Below are positions 1 through 9,362 of a stretch of 64,000 bases of DNA, in pieces. How positions within the stretch are numbered: position 1 is the first letter of the stretch; each line of letters opens with the position of its first letter. Origin of the DNA: Stutzerimonas stutzeri (lineage in GTDB: Bacteria > Pseudomonadota > Gammaproteobacteria > Pseudomonadales > Pseudomonadaceae). The stretch spans positions 4,230,001 through 4,294,000 of the forward strand of contig NZ_CP036186.1 of assembly GCF_015291885.1 (NCBI RefSeq). The letters are read 5' to 3'. The notes beneath the pieces were generated by a model. The model was given only the letters and a program-made list of their open reading frames with translations, had not been told where the DNA came from and did no database searches. The translations under genes and the position numbers were made by a program.

Positions 1-857
1 TTTCATCGGCATCGACCTGGGCCGTGAGTCGGCACCGGATGCCACTACCTTGTTGCGATTTCGCCGCTTGCTGGAAACCCATCAGCTAACGCGGGTGCTG
101 TTTGAAACGATTAACCAGCATCTGGCCAGCCGGGGTCTGCTGCTCAAGGAAGGCACTATCGTCGACGCTACCCTGATCGCCGCGCCGCCCTCGGTCAAGA
201 ACCGAGAAGGTAAGCGTGATCCTGAGATGCATCAGGCCAAGAAAGGCAATCAATGGCACTTCGGGATGAAGGCCCACGTTGGTGTCGACGCCACATCGGG
301 ACTCGTGCACAGCGTGGTAGGGACTGCCGCCAACGTGGCGGATGTCACCCAGGTCGATCAGTTGCTGCACGGCGCCGAAACCTATGTTTCGGGTGACGCT
401 GGATACACTGGTGCGGCCAAGCGACCGGAGCATGCTGAACGGGACGTTGTCTGGTCGATTGCAGCACGGCCAAGCAGTTACAAACATCACGGCAAAGACA
501 GCGTGCTGTACCGAGTCAAGCGCAAAGTCGAATACGCCAAGGCGCAGCTGCGTGCCAAGGTCGAGCATCCCTTCCAGGTGATCAAGGTGCGCTTCAATCA
601 TCGTAAGGTTCGCTACCGTGGACTGGAAAAGAATACGGCGCAGTTGTTCAGTCTGTTTGGGTTGGCCAATCTGGTACTGGCCAAGCGGTATTTGCAACGG
701 ACGGCGGGATAAGTCCGTCCGAAAGGCGGGGCTGGCCCGCTAATCAGCAAAATCAGGGTAGAAATCGGCCCAAGAAACGCAGAATAAGGCCGGTAGGTTG
801 AAAAAACCGGGTTGAAAAAGGGGGACGGTGAGAATTGGCTAATTGTTCAGCGTCTCC
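1..857 (+). mobile_element. Partial IS5-family insertion sequence (right part)
   Basis: The element is cut by the left window edge. It contains the transposase remainder and about 145 bases of right-end non-coding sequence. The right boundary near 857 is inferred: GTTCAGCGTCTCC at 845-857 looks like an inverted-repeat end, and TTAG-like bases follow, which would fit the short YTAR target used by IS5-group elements. The left inverted repeat is outside the window, so the boundary cannot be confirmed here. Confidence 0.6.
2..712 (+). CDS. IS5-family transposase, 5' end outside the window
   Basis: This is a DDE-type transposase that cuts and rejoins the element ends. The reading frame is open from base 2 (FIGIDLGRESAPDATTLLRF), so the TTG at 50 is not the real start and the N-terminal part is missing from the window. 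Visible IS5 features are DATLI with the first catalytic Asp, the WHFGMKAHVGVD block, GDAGYTG with the second catalytic Asp, and a C-terminal region VEHPFQVIKVRF..RKVRYRGL.KN with the last catalytic Glu. The C-terminus is complete (ends KRYLQRTAG). No frameshift is seen in the visible part, so the copy could be active if its left part is intact. Confidence 0.88.
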   Translation, partial: FIGIDLGRESAPDATTLLRFRRLLETHQLTRVLFETINQHLASRGLLLKEGTIVDATLIAAPPSVKNREGKRDPEMHQAKKGNQWHFGMKAHVGVDATSGLVHSVVGTAANVADVTQVDQLLHGAETYVSGDAGYTGAAKRPEHAERDVVWSIAARPSSYKHHGKDSVLYRVKRKVEYAKAQLRAKVEHPFQVIKVRFNHRKVRYRGLEKNTAQLFSLFGLANLVLAKRYLQRTAG

Positions 858-1179
858 TTAGGTAAAGCGGAGGCCGGCGATGATGGGCGCAGTGCCATTA
901 CCGGGCAACTGCCTCCGGTCTTCCATTGCGGCACAAAGCGCAAACGGTTTCGCATATCTGTAAAAAACCGGCTGATCGCTTGGAGTCACTCGCTCTGCTG
1001 AGTGCTCCACGAAGGGGGGGAGCACCTGCGGATGCGATGCTGAGCCACACCAATTGAGTCATTCCTCCCACATGGAGCGGCGGTTATGTCCGTCTGCCGC
1101 TTCGCAACCGGGTACGACATAGTCACCCGCTGGCTGCGAGCTCGGAGCTACTCCAGAAGCAACCTGCCATCCGCCCCGC
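858..1179. other. Non-coding stretch between the IS end and the solute-binding protein gene
   Basis: About 320 bases without a convincing gene. There is no open frame with a plausible start and ribosome site, no intrinsic terminator with a T-run, and no recognisable repeat. It lies downstream of the minus-strand operon that ends at 1180. Confidence 0.5.
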
Positions 1180-1905
1180 TTAAGGCTGGCCAGCCATGAT
1201 CCTCTCGACCTCACCCTCGGCCTGCAGATGCTCGAAGGCAGCCTGAGTGCGCAGCACGGTGTCGTCATCGGTTTGCGGGCTATAGGCCATGTAGAGCTGC
1301 GTCGAGGTGTTGGGGCTGAAGACTTTTTCGACAGAGGCTGGGTCCACGCCGGCTTCTTCGCACAGGGCGAGCATGTCCTGTTCGGGCATTGGCACCAGGT
1401 CGACCTGACCGTTGAGCAGGCGCTTGAAGTTGTCGCTGTTGTGAGCGGCGACGACGACCTTGGTAAAACCATTGGCCTGCAAGTACTGGTGACGAACATC
1501 CTCACGCATCACCCCGACGCGATACGCCTTTGCCGACTCCAGATCCGGCACCAGGATGTGGTCTCGTTCGCGCAGTTTGTAGAAGTGGTATTCGATGCGC
1601 ATGATCTCGCCCACCCAGCGAAACAATGCCTCACGCTCGCTTGTACGCGCGATCAGGTAGATCAGCACGCCAGGTTCGCTCAGGGCCATGTCATAGGCGC
1701 GTGCCCAGGGGTAAAGGCTGATCTGGTAGTCGTTCAACCCCGCCCGCTGCAGCGTCGCCTCGACCACCCGGCTGGCCGTACCGGCAACCTTGCCGTCTTG
1801 CAGGTAGCTGTAGGCGGTGTCTTCGGTGACCACACGCAGTGGGCCGGCCTGTGCCGTCATGCCGAACAGTCCCAGGAAAAAAGCGATCCAGGCAAACGGG
1901 TGCAT
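1180..1905 (-). CDS. Periplasmic solute-binding protein, family 3 (amino-acid type)
   Basis: 241 residues. An N-terminal signal peptide (MHPFAWIAFFLGLFGMTAQA) predicts export to the periplasm. The mature part has the SBP_bac_3 fold pattern: an early RVVTEDTAYSY strand, YPWARAYDMAL, SEREALFRWVG and a C-terminal helix. It is clearly paralogous to the protein at 3266-4033 (shared PWARAYD.AL, LIY.IART..REALF.WVG, VDL). It is the last gene of a three-gene minus-strand operon, 20 bases behind the diguanylate cyclase. No permease or ATPase gene is near, so a role as sensor partner rather than transporter subunit is possible (inference). The ligand cannot be read from sequence. Confidence 0.8.
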   Translation of the reverse strand: MHPFAWIAFFLGLFGMTAQAGPLRVVTEDTAYSYLQDGKVAGTASRVVEATLQRAGLNDYQISLYPWARAYDMALSEPGVLIYLIARTSEREALFRWVGEIMRIEYHFYKLRERDHILVPDLESAKAYRVGVMREDVRHQYLQANGFTKVVVAAHNSDNFKRLLNGQVDLVPMPEQDMLALCEEAGVDPASVEKVFSPNTSTQLYMAYSPQTDDDTVLRTQAAFEHLQAEGEVERIMAGQP

Positions 1906-1925
1906 CGTGCAGTCCTCGCAGGCAG

Positions 1926-3278
1926 TCAGTCGGAGACACAGTTGCGTCCGTGGGTCTTGCCCCGATAGAGGGCCTCGTCCGCACGACGCAGCAGTTGATC
2001 GAATTGGTCCATGCTGTCGGGCTCTAGCGTGGCCAGGCCAATGCTCAGCGTCACGTAGGGCGAGACATCGGAGTCCTCGTGAAGCAATTCCCGCTCGCTC
2101 AGGCGCTGCTGCAAGCGCGCAGCCGCACGCCTTGCGGCTGCCGCATCTACGCCTGGCAGTAGCACCACGAACTCTTCACCACCAAGCCGCGCCACCACTT
2201 CTCCCGCACGGGCGAATACGGACTTGAGCGTGTCGGCGACCAGTCGCAGGCATTGGTCGCCCTGGGCGTGGCCATAGAGGTCGTTATAGCGCTTGAAGAA
2301 ATCCACATCGCACATCAGCACTGCCAGCGGCTGCCCTTGCCGTAGCGCGCGGCGAAATTCGGTTTCCTTGACCTCGTCGAAGTGGCGGCGGTTGGCCAGG
2401 CCGGTAAGCGGGTCGCTGCGTGAGAGCTCTTCGAGCAGGACGTTGGCGGCGCGCAATTCGGCAGAGCGTTCCTCCACGAGCTCCGCCAGGCGGTCGCGGT
2501 GCGCAGCCAAGGCAAGCTCGTCCTGATGCTGGCGCTGGAGATACGCCGAAAGTTTGGCTTGCAGACTGTTGACACCGGACTCCAGCAAGCTCAACTCATC
2601 GAGCTGTTTGGGCGAGCGATGCAGGTGCAGACTGCGATCGAGGTTGTCCGGGGTCAGCCGGGTCAGGTGACGGGCAATGCGCCGCACATGAAGGGTAACC
2701 GTGCGGTTGAACATCCACATGATCAGCCCGGCCAACAACAGTGACTGAATCACCTGAGTGAGGACGATGTCGTAGACCTCGGCAAGCATGCGTTCCCAGA
2801 GCAGGCCCTCATTGCCCTCCAGGAATAGCTCCCCCACCGTTTCACTGGCGCCAGCATAGGGCTCGTAGGTCAGGCGCTGCTGCAGCCTCGGCGCCCGGTG
2901 CTCGAGCGGCTGCTGCGCCCGCTCGCGCTGGACGATTTCCGACTCGCGCCCGGCGCGGATAATCTCGAGTTCAACACGACCGATAGGTGCTGCTTCCACG
3001 ACGCTGTCGAGCTGCGTGTGCAAGGCGGCGCTGTCCATTTCCCAGATTGCCTTGGCCAGATTGCTGCGAAACACCTGGTCGATCAGCACCAGCTCGGCAT
3101 TCATTTCCGCCAGATTGCTTTGCCAGGCCGACCACGTCCGCAGTCCTACGGTCACCAGGGTGAAGAGCAGGCAAAAGCCCAGGGTGGCGATCACCAAACG
3201 ACGACCAAGCGAGCCGGTCTGTCGCTGCAGGGACGCAGCGCCTTCAGGGTCGGGCAAGTTGGCGTTCATTTCAGCCAT
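1926..3278 (-). CDS. Membrane-anchored diguanylate cyclase (GGDEF)
   Basis: 450 residues. It makes cyclic di-GMP from two GTP. Residues 28-48 and about 172-190 are membrane helices enclosing a periplasmic sensor region; a HAMP-like linker and coiled coil (about 190-285) lead to a GGDEF domain (about 286-450). The active-site motif is GGEEF at 366-370, preceded by DPLTGLANRR and DVDFFKRYND, so catalysis is expected. The inhibitory I-site position reads RAGE (357-360) instead of RxxD, so product feedback may be weak. The start overlaps the end of the upstream binding-protein gene by 13 bases, which indicates translational coupling, and a second binding-protein gene follows. The setting suggests that a periplasmic ligand regulates cyclase output. 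Confidence 0.88.
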   Translation of the reverse strand: MAEMNANLPDPEGAASLQRQTGSLGRRLVIATLGFCLLFTLVTVGLRTWSAWQSNLAEMNAELVLIDQVFRSNLAKAIWEMDSAALHTQLDSVVEAAPIGRVELEIIRAGRESEIVQRERAQQPLEHRAPRLQQRLTYEPYAGASETVGELFLEGNEGLLWERMLAEVYDIVLTQVIQSLLLAGLIMWMFNRTVTLHVRRIARHLTRLTPDNLDRSLHLHRSPKQLDELSLLESGVNSLQAKLSAYLQRQHQDELALAAHRDRLAELVEERSAELRAANVLLEELSRSDPLTGLANRRHFDEVKETEFRRALRQGQPLAVLMCDVDFFKRYNDLYGHAQGDQCLRLVADTLKSVFARAGEVVARLGGEEFVVLLPGVDAAAARRAAARLQQRLSERELLHEDSDVSPYVTLSIGLATLEPDSMDQFDQLLRRADEALYRGKTHGRNCVSD

Positions 3279-4033
3279 TTGGCGGCGATGCTGTCGTAGC
3301 GTCCATCAGCCCGTAGGCGCTCAAGCGCCTGACGAAAGCGCTCGACCACTTCATCCGACGTATTGCGACTGAAAGCCATGCACAGACCATTGGCACCGCC
3401 GAGGTCGTCCAGATTCAGCTGGGCTACTGCGGTTTCGGCAGAATTGCCGCTGGCGTGGCGCACCAAGTAATGGGCGTTGAGTTCATTGGAGATCCACAAG
3501 TCCACGCGCCCTGCCTTGAGCTTTTCGTAGTTGTGTTCATACCGGTTGCTCGACTGCAGATTGCGTCCGATGGCAAAACCCTTGTCGATCAGATACTGCT
3601 CGCCGACATCCTCCTTCACGGTAGCGATCTGGAACTTCCGTGCGTCGTCCAGGCTCGTCAGATTGAACTGCTTGCCGGGCAGCGAGAACAGATACCAGCG
3701 CGTCGGCGCGATCACACCGACCCACTTGAACAACGCCTCGCGCTGCGGGGTACGAGCGATGGAATAGATCAGCACATTTTCGGAGTTGAGGGCGATGTCG
3801 TACGCGCGAGCCCAAGGCATCGACTGAATGCGCGCCTGCGCACCCGCTGCCTCGATAACCGCTTGGACCACTTCGGTGCCCATCCCGGTCAGCTTGCCGT
3901 CGACAGTCATGTTGTAGGGGGGCAATTCTTCGGTGACGACTGTGATTGCCGTGGCTCCAGCCATGGAGCTGTAACTCAGGGACACGATCACGGAAAGGAT
4001 GGCGCTCAGACTTCGGAGGGAGCGTGAGCTCAT
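3266..4033 (-). CDS. Periplasmic solute-binding protein, family 3, first gene of operon
   Basis: 255 residues with an N-terminal signal peptide ending near SSMAGA. The body is SBP_bac_3-like: TVVTEELPPYNMTVDGKLTG at the start of the mature protein, a PWARAYDIAL motif, IARTPQREALFKWVG, and VKEDVGEQYLIDKGF. Such proteins bind amino acids or small carboxylates. The gene heads the operon with the diguanylate cyclase and a second, related binding protein. The first lobe reads TEELPPYN, a pattern common in orphan binding proteins of Pseudomonas. Absence of transporter genes nearby supports a sensing role, but this is inference. Confidence 0.8.
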   Translation of the reverse strand: MSSRSLRSLSAILSVIVSLSYSSMAGATAITVVTEELPPYNMTVDGKLTGMGTEVVQAVIEAAGAQARIQSMPWARAYDIALNSENVLIYSIARTPQREALFKWVGVIAPTRWYLFSLPGKQFNLTSLDDARKFQIATVKEDVGEQYLIDKGFAIGRNLQSSNRYEHNYEKLKAGRVDLWISNELNAHYLVRHASGNSAETAVAQLNLDDLGGANGLCMAFSRNTSDEVVERFRQALERLRADGRYDSIAAKWLK

Positions 4034-4336
4034 AGGGTGACCTCAGCGGGTTGGGAACCCAGGCATACAACCGACATACCAGCCACCATCGTGCCGCCAT
4101 TGAGTTTTGATCAATCACTCTTTTTTCGGCGCGCCATGCGCAGACTTGAAGGCGCCAGGCCTCTTATCTCGCCGCCCCGACGGGCGGCAATGCTTGCCAC
4201 ACATGCGGGTGAACCGATGGTAATGATCACCAGAGGGCAGTCTGAGGCCGCGTCTTTCCGAAGCTCCACTCTCAGTGACAGCAGGCGCTCGGCCGGTCAC
4301 CAGCTTACGTATGTGAAAGCGCTCCCTCCGACATCA

Positions 4337-4355
4337 TTTATTAAAAATCATTATC
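4337..4355. promoter_or_regulatory. Candidate Fur box upstream of the esterase pseudogene
   Basis: The right half ATCATTATC (4347-4355) matches the Fur consensus palindrome exactly. With the weaker left half the match is 14 of 19 positions by eye. It lies in the 568-base gap 4034-4601 between the divergent binding-protein operon and the esterase gene, in an AT-rich patch unlike its surroundings. The downstream gene resembles siderophore esterases, which are normally iron-repressed, so the site makes biological sense. Nothing else recognisable is seen in this gap. Confidence 0.45.
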
Positions 4356-4601
4356 ATTAGCTAGAAAGACACGGCGGATATCGCGCACCGCAACTTTTCA
4401 CCAAGAGCTGCTCTGGAGCGAGCCCTGCACACTTCACCGACACGCCCGCCGGCCATTGCCTTCCAGTGCGGACAACCGCTCCCGGAGATCAAGATGTCCC
4501 TGTTTCACGCGTACGCCAGACGCTTCGCTCAACAGAGCGTGCTACGTCATCACTTAATGCCACAAAGCTCGCCTAGATGGACGTCAAGCGCAGGTCGAAA
4601 C

Positions 4602-5552
4602 ATGAAAACTGCACTGATGGTCTTGCTGGCAACCCTTGGTCTTTTCGCCACACCAGCCAACGCAGTGGACGACCCTGGCTGGCGACCGGTTGAGCTGCCC
4701 CAGGCCAGTCAGCGCGACATCCAATCCGAGCGTACTGGCAAGGTTTACCGCATCTTCGTTTCCGAACCACGCCATGAACCGCCGCCGGGCGGTTACCCAG
4801 TGCTCTATGTGCTCGATGGCAACGCGCTGTTTCCGAGCCTGGCGATCCAGGCGCAGGCTCTGGAGAATCGTCCCGGTCCAACGTTGCGCAATTCGGTGCT
4901 GGTGGTTGGTATCGGTTATCCCGGCAATGAACTGTACGATTTCGAGGCGCGCTCCGAGGACTACACGCCCAAAGCTGAAGACCGCCAGCGCCTGCCGAAC
5001 CGCAAATCAGCACCTTCGGGCGGTGCCGATGACTTCCTGGCTTTCATCGAGGACGAACTCAAGCCGATGATTGCGCTGCGCTATTCGGTCAACTCGCAAC
5101 GCCAGACGCTGTTCGGCCACTCCTATGGGGGTCTGTTCACGCTTTACACCTTGCTCACCCGGCCACGAGCGTTTCAGGGCTATGTTGCCGCCAGCCCGTC
5201 AATCTAGTGGTACAAGGACTCTATCGACCGCACACTCGACACATTCGAACGCCAGACCAATAACCAGCCCATCGATGCCCGGCTGCTGGTCACTGCCGGC
5301 AGTGCCGAGCAGCCCGCAGCGGATACCTCCTTGAGCGACGCGCGCCAGCGGCGCATGGCCGAGCGACGCATGGTGGGCAATGCCCGGGATCTGGTCAGCC
5401 AACTCAAGGGGCTGACCAAGGCAGGACTGCGCAGCGAATTTCAACTCTTTCCTGGTGCCAACCATGGCACCAATGCAACCCACAGTTCGGTCGCGGCACT
5501 GGCGTTGGCAGCAGCCATCGGAAAAAATCCATCCCGCGATCAGGACGACTGA
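4602..5552 (+). pseudogene. IroE/Fes-like alpha/beta hydrolase, broken by an in-frame TAG
   Basis: The frame encodes an esterase of the PF00756 type, the group that includes periplasmic siderophore esterases such as IroE. The start at 4602 gives a good signal peptide (MKTALMVLLATLGLFATPANA); an upstream ATG at 4494 would bury it. Family marks are YPVLYVLDGN, the nucleophile elbow GHSYGGLF, and a late GANHG with the catalytic His. At 5205-5207 a TAG follows ASPSI, where relatives have a tryptophan (the next residues WYKD continue in the same frame), so one G-to-A change would explain it. The frame then stays open to 5552. The truncated product would lack the catalytic His. A read error or suppressed amber codon cannot be excluded. 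Confidence 0.78.
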
Positions 5553-5656
5553 AGGTGGCGTAAGCGACGAGAACCGACCGGTCAGCCGGCCAAGGCCAGC
5601 GCAGCCAAATGCCCGGTGCTAGAGTCGGCGTTGCCTTTTCGACTACCGGAGAAACC

Positions 5657-6103
5657 ATGCGCCCATTGTTAAACGCCCTGCTGCTGGCCCTGCCAATTTC
5701 GCTCTCGTCACTGGCCGTCGCCGCCGAATCGCCTGCCGGACGCTGGCAGACCATCGACGACGAAACCGGCAAGCCCAAGTCCATCGTCGAAATCGAACAA
5801 ACCGCTGACGGCACGCTGAGCGGCAAGGTGGCCGAGATCCTCAAGTCGGATCATGGCCCCGATCCGGTATGCAGCGAATGCGAGGGTGAGCGCAAGGATC
5901 AACCCATTACCGGCATGACCATTCTCTGGGATCTCAAACCCGACGGTGAGCAGGTCTGGAGCAATGGCACCATTCTCGATCCGGCCAAGGGTAAGACCTA
6001 CCGCGCCAAGGCAAAGCTGCTTGACGGGGGAGACAAGCTGGAGGTTCGCGGCTATCTCGGCATCGAAGCGCTGGGCCGCACCCAGACGTGGGTCCGCCAG
6101 TAA
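5657..6103 (+). CDS. DUF2147 exported protein
   Basis: 149 residues, the usual size for the DUF2147 family. The start at 5657 is preceded by CGGAGA and yields a signal peptide (MRPLLNALLLALPISLSSLAVAA). The mature part has the family pattern SPAGRWQTIDDETGKPKSIV, a DPVCSEC pair of cysteines, and the C-terminal GDKLEVRGYLGIEALGRTQTW. These proteins are thought to be small periplasmic beta-barrel (lipocalin-like) proteins of unknown function. It stands alone between two damaged genes and is itself intact. Confidence 0.85.
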   Translation: MRPLLNALLLALPISLSSLAVAAESPAGRWQTIDDETGKPKSIVEIEQTADGTLSGKVAEILKSDHGPDPVCSECEGERKDQPITGMTILWDLKPDGEQVWSNGTILDPAKGKTYRAKAKLLDGGDKLEVRGYLGIEALGRTQTWVRQ

Positions 6104-6166
6104 ACGGTCCGACTGTCTGTAAGCCGGGCCGGCGCAGCGTCGACCCGGCTCGTCGAGCTCGCGGAA

Positions 6167-7253
6167 ATGAGTGCACGCTGCGACTGGCTTACGGTCAAAC
6201 CTCTCATGTACTCATTTCTCCATGGCGCTAAGGCGCGGGCCGGATTTGTAGCTGCGCTGTGCGCGGCGTTGCTGCTCGCCATCAGCCCGGCCGCCTCTGC
6301 TGCCAATGGGCTGACGGCAATCACCGACGAGGCCGAACGCCTAGATCAACTCGAAACCCTTATCGTCGCTCAACATGGTGAAGTAATCGCCGAGCGCGGT
6401 TACCGCGGCCATCGCACCACCTCACCGGCCAACATCAAATCCGCTTCCAAGGCAGTCATCTCCGCGTTGGTGGGTATCGCCATCGAGAAGGGCGTGATCG
6501 AGGGCACCGACCAGCACGTTGCCGAGCTGCTCAAAGCCGACCTGCCAAACGATTCCGACCCACGCCTGCAACAGGTGACCGTAGGCAACCTGCTCACCAT
6601 GCAGGCCGGTCTCGGTTCGACTTCGGGGCGCAACTACGGCACATGGGTAGCCAGCCGGAACTGGGTAAGAGCAGCACTGGCACGGCCGTTCGAGGCTGAT
6701 CCGGGCACAGCGATGATCTACTCCACCGGCTCCAGCCACCTGCTGTCGGCAATACTCACCCGCCACTCCGGCCAGTCCACTCTGCAATTGGCGCGGCAAT
6801 GGCTGGCGCCACTCGAAGGCTTCACGATCAGCGCCTGGACACGCGACCCGCAAGGCATCTACCTGGGTGGCAACGAGATGGCGATGACACCCCGCTCGCT
6901 GCTCTCCTTTGGCGAGCTTTACCGCCGTGGCGGCATCACGGCATCGGGCGAACGACTGCTCTCGGAGGAGTGGATCGAAGCGTCCTGGACGCCACGCACA
7001 CGCTCGCGCTACACCGGCCACGGTTATGGCTATGGCTGGTTCGTCACCCAGGTGCAGGGCGAAGCGGTGTTACGGCTGGGGCTACGGCGGGCAGATGGTT
7101 TACGTGGTGCCTGGCTTGGACATGACCGTGGTGATGACCTCCAACACGCTACAGCCCTCCGGCGGCGCCATGGGCCACCGCAATGCCCTGCATCGCCTGC
7201 TCGGCGAGATCATCGGCGCGGTTCGTGGCGCAGAGCGCCCTCAAGCCGGGTGA
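6167..7253 (+). pseudogene. Serine hydrolase of the beta-lactamase (class C/PF00144) family, frameshifted
   Basis: The N-terminal part carries a signal peptide (ending near AASA) and the catalytic SxxK motif SASK at residues 92-95, followed by IYSTGSSH at the YxN position. The frame changes at 7070-7071: reading gtg-tac instead of gtgttac restores the family C-terminus GWGYGGQMVYVVPGLDMTVV, which stays open to the stop at 7251-7253. One extra T is therefore the simplest explanation. Without correction translation runs on to 7402 with an unrelated, arginine-rich tail. Start could also be the ATG at 6206. Members include esterases and D-aminopeptidases; the substrate is unknown. Confidence 0.8.
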
Positions 7254-7492
7254 CCCGCTGCCCTAACGCCACGAATATGCGCGCTCGCTCCCAACGAGGC
7301 ACGCTGGCATTAACCGAACCAATCAGTCGTGGCGCTGGCATCGCGCTACCGACGGACGGTGCGCCGGCGCAAGCCTTACTGCTCAAGTTGCCTTCCGACT
7401 GAGCCGATAACTGAGTAATCCATACATGCCGCTATGGATCCGTCAGTGTTTCGATACTGGCTCTCGATGGCCCTTGAAGCAGGTTCGTCTCC

Positions 7493-9338
7493 ATGAATAT
7501 CAAGCAAAAACTAACATGGGCTTTTCTGACCATTGCGTCGGTGCCGGTCATCGCCGTCGCCATCGTCGTCATACTCAACGTGAGGGGCGATGCCCAGCGG
7601 CAGTTCATCGACAGCAGCAGCCGTGAAATCCGGCAGGTCGAGAATGCCATGAACCTGTTTTTCGAAGGTATCGAACAGAACGTTGCCTACCTTGCGGCCC
7701 TGCCGGAGATTACCGAAGCCCGCGACCTGAAGAACTTCAGTTCGGCGGATGCAGCCTCTACGCCTTTGCCTGAGAGCAATCGAACCCTACTCAAATTGTT
7801 CGACCACTTCGCCAAGACCCATCCTTCGACAGCCTACCTATCCCTCGGGCACACCGATGGCTCCTACGCGGGCTGGCCGGAAGACCCGCGGATGAGCAAT
7901 TACGACCCGAGGGTGCGCCCCTGGTACAAGGAGGCGATGGCGCAGCCTGGAAAGATCGTGCAGAGCAGCGTCTATTACTGGGCGCAGGACGATGTCGTCC
8001 TGATCAATAGCGGCCATACCGTCACCAACGCTCATGCTGGTCGAGAAAGGCGGCAACGTGCTGGCCGACCCCAGCAATCCCAAGCACAACTTCAAATCAC
8101 TCTCAGAATTGGGCGGCGCCTACGCCGAGCTAGCCAATGCCAAAGGCCTGCTCGAGGTGGAAATCAACGGCACCACCTACATGGCCAACGTATGGTCGTC
8201 AGAGAAGCTCGGCTGGCAGTTCATCGGCCTGATCGAGCGCGATGAAGTCATGTCCGGCGCCAACAGCCTGACCCTGCAGATCGCCATCGTTGCAGCCGTA
8301 TTGGCCATCGCATTTGCCATGATCGGCGCTGCCTTCGCAGGCCTGATCGTTCGCCCAATCCGCAGCGTGGCCGGTGGCCTGGAAGGCATCGCCCAGGGCG
8401 AAGGCGATCTCACTCGCAGCCTTGAGGTACGAGGCAAGGACGAAACGGCGATGCTCGCGCGCTGGTTCAATCAGTTCCTTAGCGCAATTCGCGACCTGGT
8501 ACAGCGCATCGGCAGCGCCTCTACGGCATTGAGCGGCGCCTCCGACAGTGCCACGCGCGTGGCCACCGACATGAATGACGCTGCAGAACGCCAACGCGGC
8601 GCAGTCGAGCTTGTTTCTACAGCGTTCAACGAGATGGTAGCGACGGCCAACGAGGTCGCACGCTCGTGCAGCGAAGCGGCCACCTCGGCTGACGCGGGCC
8701 AGCGTCAGGTTCACGACGGGCAATTTCAGATCGACGAGGCGACAGGTAGCGTCTCTCAGCTGAGCGAGAACCTCCTGCGCTCGACTCATTCGATGCAGGA
8801 ACTCGAGCAGGACAGCCGCAACATCAACACTATCCTGGATACCATTCGCTCCATTACCGAACAGACCAACCTGCTCGCGCTGAACGCGGCCATCGAAGCC
8901 GCGCGTGCTGGCGAGCAAGGACGAGGGTTTGCCGTGGTGGCCGACGAAGTCCGCGCGCTGGCCAAGCGCACAGCGGACTCAACCGGCGAAATCGATGGCC
9001 TGCTCGGCGGTCTTGCCAGGCGCACTCAGGATGTCACCAAGCAAATGCAAAGCAGCCTGGAAATGTCGAAGGCGAGCGTGGAGCGCATCCAGAAAGCGCG
9101 CGATAGCTTCGAACACATCCGTGGCTCGGTGGACCACATCCGCGACCAGAACGCGCAGATTGCAACCGCAGCGGAAGAACAGCACCACGTCGCTGAAGAC
9201 ATCAATCGGCATATCACGCAGATCCATGAAGATGCCCTGCTGGTCGAGCAGCTGGCCGGGGCAGCACAGACCGATTCGCAACGCCTGTCCGACCTGTCCG
9301 GCGAGTTGCGCGGTCTGGTCGGACGCTTCCGTACCTGA
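7493..9338 (+). pseudogene. Methyl-accepting chemotaxis protein with internal out-of-frame deletion
   Basis: The 5' part (7493 onward) encodes a first membrane helix (residues 8-28) and most of a dCache sensor with DPRVRPWYKEAM and [14 protein letters not shown]. After GHTVTNA (about 8028) the frame is lost. A second frame, open from 8034, resumes with [16 protein letters not shown], the distal dCache lobe, then the second membrane helix, HAMP, and a full signalling domain with the hairpin [20 protein letters not shown]. In intact relatives about 25-30 residues (the GVLALDVSL..LGESGY region) lie between the two parts, so roughly 80-90 bases appear deleted. Distal translation from 8034 would lack the first helix and most of the sensor. 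Confidence 0.75.
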
Positions 9339-9362
9339 TAAACGTGCAGCTGCTCTTATCAG
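9335..9362. other. Inverted repeat spanning both convergent stop codons
   Basis: CTGATAA (9335-9341) and TTATCAG (9356-9362) are perfect inverted arms around GCAGCTGC-containing sequence. Each arm carries the stop codon of one convergent gene. There is no T-run beyond either arm, so a canonical intrinsic terminator is not shown. Confidence 0.35.

Noticed and set aside
7254-7402. Arginine-rich C-terminal extension of the serine hydrolase as a real novel tail
   Set aside because: The other frame restores the conserved family C-terminus and ends at 7253, so the extension is the result of the frameshift.
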